23,649 nucleotides of DNA from NCBI GenBank assembly GCA_964058845.1, contig CAXKVR010000681.1, forward strand, positions 1 to 23,649, written 5' to 3'. Source of the stretch: Carex sylvatica (taxonomy: Eukaryota; Streptophyta; Magnoliopsida; Poales; Cyperaceae). This document shows, piece after piece, positions 21,078 through 23,649 of this stretch. Both the position numbers and the translations under genes were made by a program. How positions within the stretch are numbered: the stretch's first letter is position 1; each line of letters starts with the position of its first letter. Under the pieces are notes generated by a model, which saw nothing but the letters and a program-made list of their open reading frames with translations, ran no database searches and was not told where the DNA came from.

Positions 21078-21149
21078 CTGAAAATTTAAATATTATAATA
21101 ACAAACAAAGCTATGTTAGCATATGACTTTGGTTTAGAAAAATCCTTAC

Positions 21150-21503
21150 AGGATGGGGGCTCAACAACAGCGGGTTGTAACTTGCCAGATAATATTGCAG
21201 CAATTAATTTCAGATCAGTAACTTTTGACAACGCAGCGAGCTCCTTTGAATTATTGAATTCCAAGGGCGATTTTGATGGAACTACGTACTAGGATCATTT
21301 CATCTTGTTCTACCATATCTGATGATTTCTAACATTAAAAAACATGAGTAATTTATAGCAAATTAGCATGTGACATATGTTTGAGTTTGCACACATTAAA
21401 GAATGTACATTAATACCTGGCTGTTCGAACAGAATTCTTCGACATGGAGAAATTTTGCTCCAGCCATATCTAGAAGTGATTCAAGCTTCTCTCCAAATGT
21501 ATA
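21150..21503 (-). pseudogene. NBS1: NBS1 (Nijmegen breakage syndrome 1-like) gene fragment, two exons
   Basis: Exon one, 21503-21417 (after GTAG, before GTATTA), encodes 29 residues starting YTFGEKLESLLDMAGAKFLH and ending SNSQ. Exon two, 21318-21150 (after CATCAG, before GTAAGG), encodes MVEQDEMILV, then VPSKSPLEFNN, LSKVTDLKLIAAILSGKL and VEPPS. Order and motifs fit the region after the second BRCT domain of plant NBS1, the adaptor of the MRE11-RAD50-NBS1 complex for DNA double-strand breaks. The Arabidopsis protein has comparable Y-x-FG...LLEVCGA...SMSQ and LSLLSRVNEMDL...SG segments. Exon two carries a 4-bp insertion (GTACGTAG where GTAG is expected) that shifts the frame between ILV and VPS. 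The FHA domain, first BRCT domain and MRE11-binding C-terminus are absent here. It is a fragment, not a gene. Confidence 0.72.
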
Positions 21504-21648
21504 CTACATTCAAATTGAAATGAGATTGATAGCCAAAGGTACACAGGCTTGACCTCAATCGAATTTTGGGGCAATGGCCTTATTAAATCCAATTTGTATT
21601 AACGGATCCTGAGAAAAGAGATCAAAAAGAGGGAAATGCGAGATACTG

Positions 21649-22044
21649 TTAGAACCTTTGAGTTACTACCATAACGGATCCAATTTGGATCCGAGAAGAG
21701 AGGTCATCAGAGCAACGGAAGCTTGGCGGAGGCTGAAATGGGGAAGAACGGCGGTGAAAATGAGAAGCTTGGCGGAGGCTGAAATGGAGAAGAACGGCGG
21801 TGAAATTGAGAAGCTTGGCGGAGGCTGAAATGGGGAAGAATGGCGGTGAAAATGAGAAGCTTGGCGGAGGCTGAAATGGGGAAGAGCAGCAAGATATTTT
21901 CCGTTGAGTGCGCGCGAACAGGAATTTCAGCGAGCAAACGGCAATTTTCAGCGCTTTGCAAGTGATTTGCAAGCTTGCAAATTCTGAAAGTTTCGTTTCT
22001 GAAATTGCTTCTACATCGATGACTTTGCGGAAATGAAATGCCAC
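21649..22044 (-). CDS. Possible leader ORF of the chimeric element (131 aa, doubtful)
   Basis: A 131-residue open frame starts just inside the right terminus. Its first part (MAFHFRKVIDVEAISETKLS and onward, about 62 residues) is unique sequence I do not recognise. The rest is translation of the 46-bp tandem repeat, giving SSPFQPPPSFSF, FPISASAKLLNF and FSLRQASHFHRR blocks from the three frames in turn. It is on the same strand as, and upstream of, the NBS1 and pKIWI502-like exons. It could be the first exon of a chimeric transcript or a chance ORF; there is no homology evidence that it is a protein. Confidence 0.25.
   Translation of the reverse strand: MAFHFRKVIDVEAISETKLSEFASLQITCKALKIAVCSLKFLFARTQRKISCCSSPFQPPPSFSFSPPFFPISASAKLLNFTAVLLHFSLRQASHFHRRSSPFQPPPSFRCSDDLSSRIQIGSVMVVTQRF
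21721..21887. repeat. 46-bp minisatellite, about 3.6 copies
   Basis: The unit GCTTGGCGGAGGCTGAAATG plus 26 more bases starts at 21721, 21767, 21813 and 21859 with very few differences. Its period is not a multiple of three and it has no stop in any minus-strand frame, so a minus-strand ORF reads it in all three frames successively. Confidence 0.93.
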
Positions 22045-22257
22045 GTCACTCTTTGCAAGAGTAATTGAAAGGCGTTGGAGATGCTCTTAGAGGACCATTT
22101 AATACAGTTTAGAGGACTATTTTAATGAAGAGAAGAGAAGTTTATGGCGCAGTATCAAATGATCTGTGCATGGTACAGTACCAAAATTTAACAAAGGTTA
22201 TAAGAGTTATTTTTTATAATTATTATATTTTAATGAAGAGAAATATTACTATTCTAA

Positions 22258-22364
22258 TTGTTGAAAGTGCTGAATATATTTGGAATAAAGAAAAAGAGTG
22301 ATCAATTCTCAATTCCACAATTATTCTATTCCTTTGCTATTCTTCTCCCTCACCGAACAGGGCC
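22258..22364. mobile_element. Right half of a MITE ending CCGAACAGGGCC
   Basis: The stretch ends TATTCTTCTCCCTCACCGAA then CAGGGCC, a terminus seen in plant MITEs and mirrored by GGGGGCCTATTCGG at 12328. No matching left end is found nearby, so it is truncated or its partner has decayed. Confidence 0.35.
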
Positions 22365-22375
22365 TGGAAGAATGG

Positions 22376-22946
22376 ATCGATCGAGGAGGTTTAATTTTTC
22401 TCCAGTGAAAAAATTGATTCCATATGCACGAATTTTGATTCAGATTCGACGGTGTAGAATAGATATACATGTGATAATTTGTGTGGCATTACGTGTGGCG
22501 GATATAGTTTTCACTAAATTTAGACTTTTACATATATAAAGGATGTGTTTAATCAAAGAAAAGTAGATTATTTGACTGGAGGTTTAGATTGAATTCTAAT
22601 TTAGATCAATTAATCTCAATTATTATAGTTTCAGGACAATCAATTTAATTTAAGATGCATAATACAGAAGAGAGATATTATTAATAATTACATTTAATTA
22701 ATGCTCGCTCTGTTTGATCAACCAGGCGACGGAGAAGACAGTACTGCAATGAGTGCATGCTCACGTGACAGTTGAGATTTACTATTTCGTACCAATGCTG
22801 TAAATTGTGTTGCGGACTTGAAAAGAGCTATTAAATAACTACACGCTATTATTTGTTGCATGGTAACCGATACACTAGGTTTTAATAGCTATCAAAAATA
22901 ATTATTTGTGAGCTACGGTAATTTTAAACGTGTCTTGTCTATTAAT
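22376..22946. other. AT-rich stretch without supported gene
   Basis: Only short open frames without recognisable content; no repeat structure stands out. Confidence 0.5.
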
Positions 22947-23344
22947 GAGTTTGACTAGTATAACATCAGTGTCATTTCAACCTATATAACACCAACTCTA
23001 AAACCTATCAAATCGACTTCAAACGGTAAATCCAAACCGATCTACTTCATTAGTTGTGCGTTTACATGCAAAATTTATAACTTTTCAAATTTATTTAGTA
23101 TTAGATCAAGCGGTCAAATATGTGAGTTTTTAAGTTAATTTTAATACATTAATTTTTCAATATTTTTACCACTTGATTTGATACTAAAATAACTCAAAAA
23201 TATAAAAAATTTGTATGTAAACACATCACACATAATGTAAATTGGCTTGAACAGTTTGAATTAGTCGTTCGAAGTTAATTTGATAGATTTTAGAGTTAGT
23301 GTTATATAGGCTAAAATGACACTGATGTTATACTAGCCAAACTC
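22947..23344. mobile_element. Foldback MITE with GAGTTTGACTAGTATAACAT ends
   Basis: The left end GAGTTTGACTAGTATAACAT is matched on the minus strand at the right end by GAGTTTGGCTAGTATAACAT. The pairing continues inward for well over 80 bp (TCAGTGTCATTT, CCTATATAACAC, AACTCTAAAA, CTATCAAAT) and more loosely to the centre. The element is 398 bp and non-coding. Flanking bases give no clear target duplication, so the superfamily is open. Confidence 0.85.
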
Positions 23345-23649
23345 TACTCTAATGCACTAGTTTCATCTATATATTAATTTGTTTATTATCTTTTGTCTTG
23401 TTTATAACAATTTATTGGATAAAAAGTTAGACAGAGAAGAGATTTGTACTTTTTTATAATTATTGGAACTATATATCGGATATATTGTGATAAAATTAAG
23501 TAACTGTGCACTATTAATGAAATGAAAGCTGGAAAGTAGTAGTTTATAGATGTTTTTATTGAACTTGGATTTGCTTTTTCACATAGTGACACGTACACGA
23601 TAAATTCGTGTTTTATTATGTATTATTTGTTTTTTTGACGTTACCGAGC
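23345..23649. other. AT-rich end of window, nothing distinctive
   Basis: No gene, repeat or regulatory structure that I can support. Confidence 0.5.

Larger units (their letters stand above)
19064..22086 (-). mobile_element. Pack-type PIF/Harbinger-like element carrying two gene fragments
   Basis: The left end GAGCATCTCCATGCAATTGG is inverted at the right end, which reads GAGCATCTCCAACGCCTTTC on the minus strand. The first 11 bases are identical, and weaker similarity continues to TTGCAAATAG/TTGCAAAGAG. TTA flanks both sides (19061-19063 and 22087-22089), the PIF/Harbinger target signature. No transposase is seen. The 3,023-bp interior carries exon-intron fragments of two unrelated host genes, both on the minus strand, plus a CT-rich tract (19236-19373) and tandem repeats. 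This fits the transduplication seen in Pack-MULEs, Pack-PIFs and similar elements. A Helitron is less likely given the inverted ends and 3-bp duplications. The AGAGCATCTCCA end is common to several plant MITE families. Confidence 0.72.

Noticed and set aside
1..23649. CRISPR arrays, bacterial operons, rRNA or tRNA genes
   Set aside because: No spaced identical repeats of CRISPR form, no ribosomal RNA core motifs and no tRNA A/B-box cloverleaf were recognised by eye; the gene content is plant nuclear.

Overview
The window reads as AT-rich nuclear DNA of a flowering plant. The evidence is one intact BASIC PENTACYSTEINE (BBR/BPC) transcription factor gene with a spliced 5' leader, one small secreted glycine-rich protein gene, GT-AG introns, TATA boxes set for minus-strand transcription, and many plant-type DNA transposon relics. 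A long Del/Tekay-like solo LTR fits a monocot outside the grasses, but that is inference and I cannot name the species. Only two genes look intact. Both are on the minus strand: the BPC gene (CDS 2214-3113, leader exon near 3662-3745) and the glycine-rich protein gene (8321-8656).

Layout: 1-2213 has no convincing gene. 2214-3800 is the BPC gene, with GA tracts in its leader and leader intron. 3900-8000 is a run of miniature inverted-repeat elements: a near-palindrome (4287-4701), a TTA-flanked Tourist-like MITE (5033-5274), a short MITE (5574-5724), two hAT-like pieces (6041-6200 and 6523-6689), and two related Mutator-like MITEs, one with a perfect 9-bp target duplication (6898-7307 and 7482-7902). 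8135-8783 is the glycine-rich protein gene with a 3' hairpin and TATA box. 10063-12300 holds a small MITE (10266-10504), a truncated ribosomal protein L19 fragment (11546-11737) and a broken first-exon-like ORF (11994-12149). 12437-13461 is a 1-kb foldback element with a 10-bp target duplication. 14152-14718 is a hAT-type element whose interior is degenerate GGGTAC/GGGTC repeat. About 14827-18862 resembles a single long LTR with no gag-pol.

The most notable structure is 19064-22086, a 3,023-bp unit bounded by GAGCATCTCCA inverted ends and TTA duplications, as in PIF/Harbinger elements. It carries exon fragments of two unrelated genes on the same strand: two exons resembling plant NBS1 (a DNA-break repair protein) and two exons resembling the pKIWI502 ferredoxin-NADP-reductase-like protein. 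All four keep their splice sites, and both gene pieces carry disabling lesions. It looks like a gene-capturing (Pack-type) transposon, with a small relative of the same terminal family at 5033-5274. The right edge holds half of another MITE (22258-22364) and a further foldback (22947-23344), whose core resembles that of the 12437-13461 foldback.

The intact genes do not form a pathway. The window is a gene-poor interval in which transposons have repeatedly inserted, nested and copied gene fragments.
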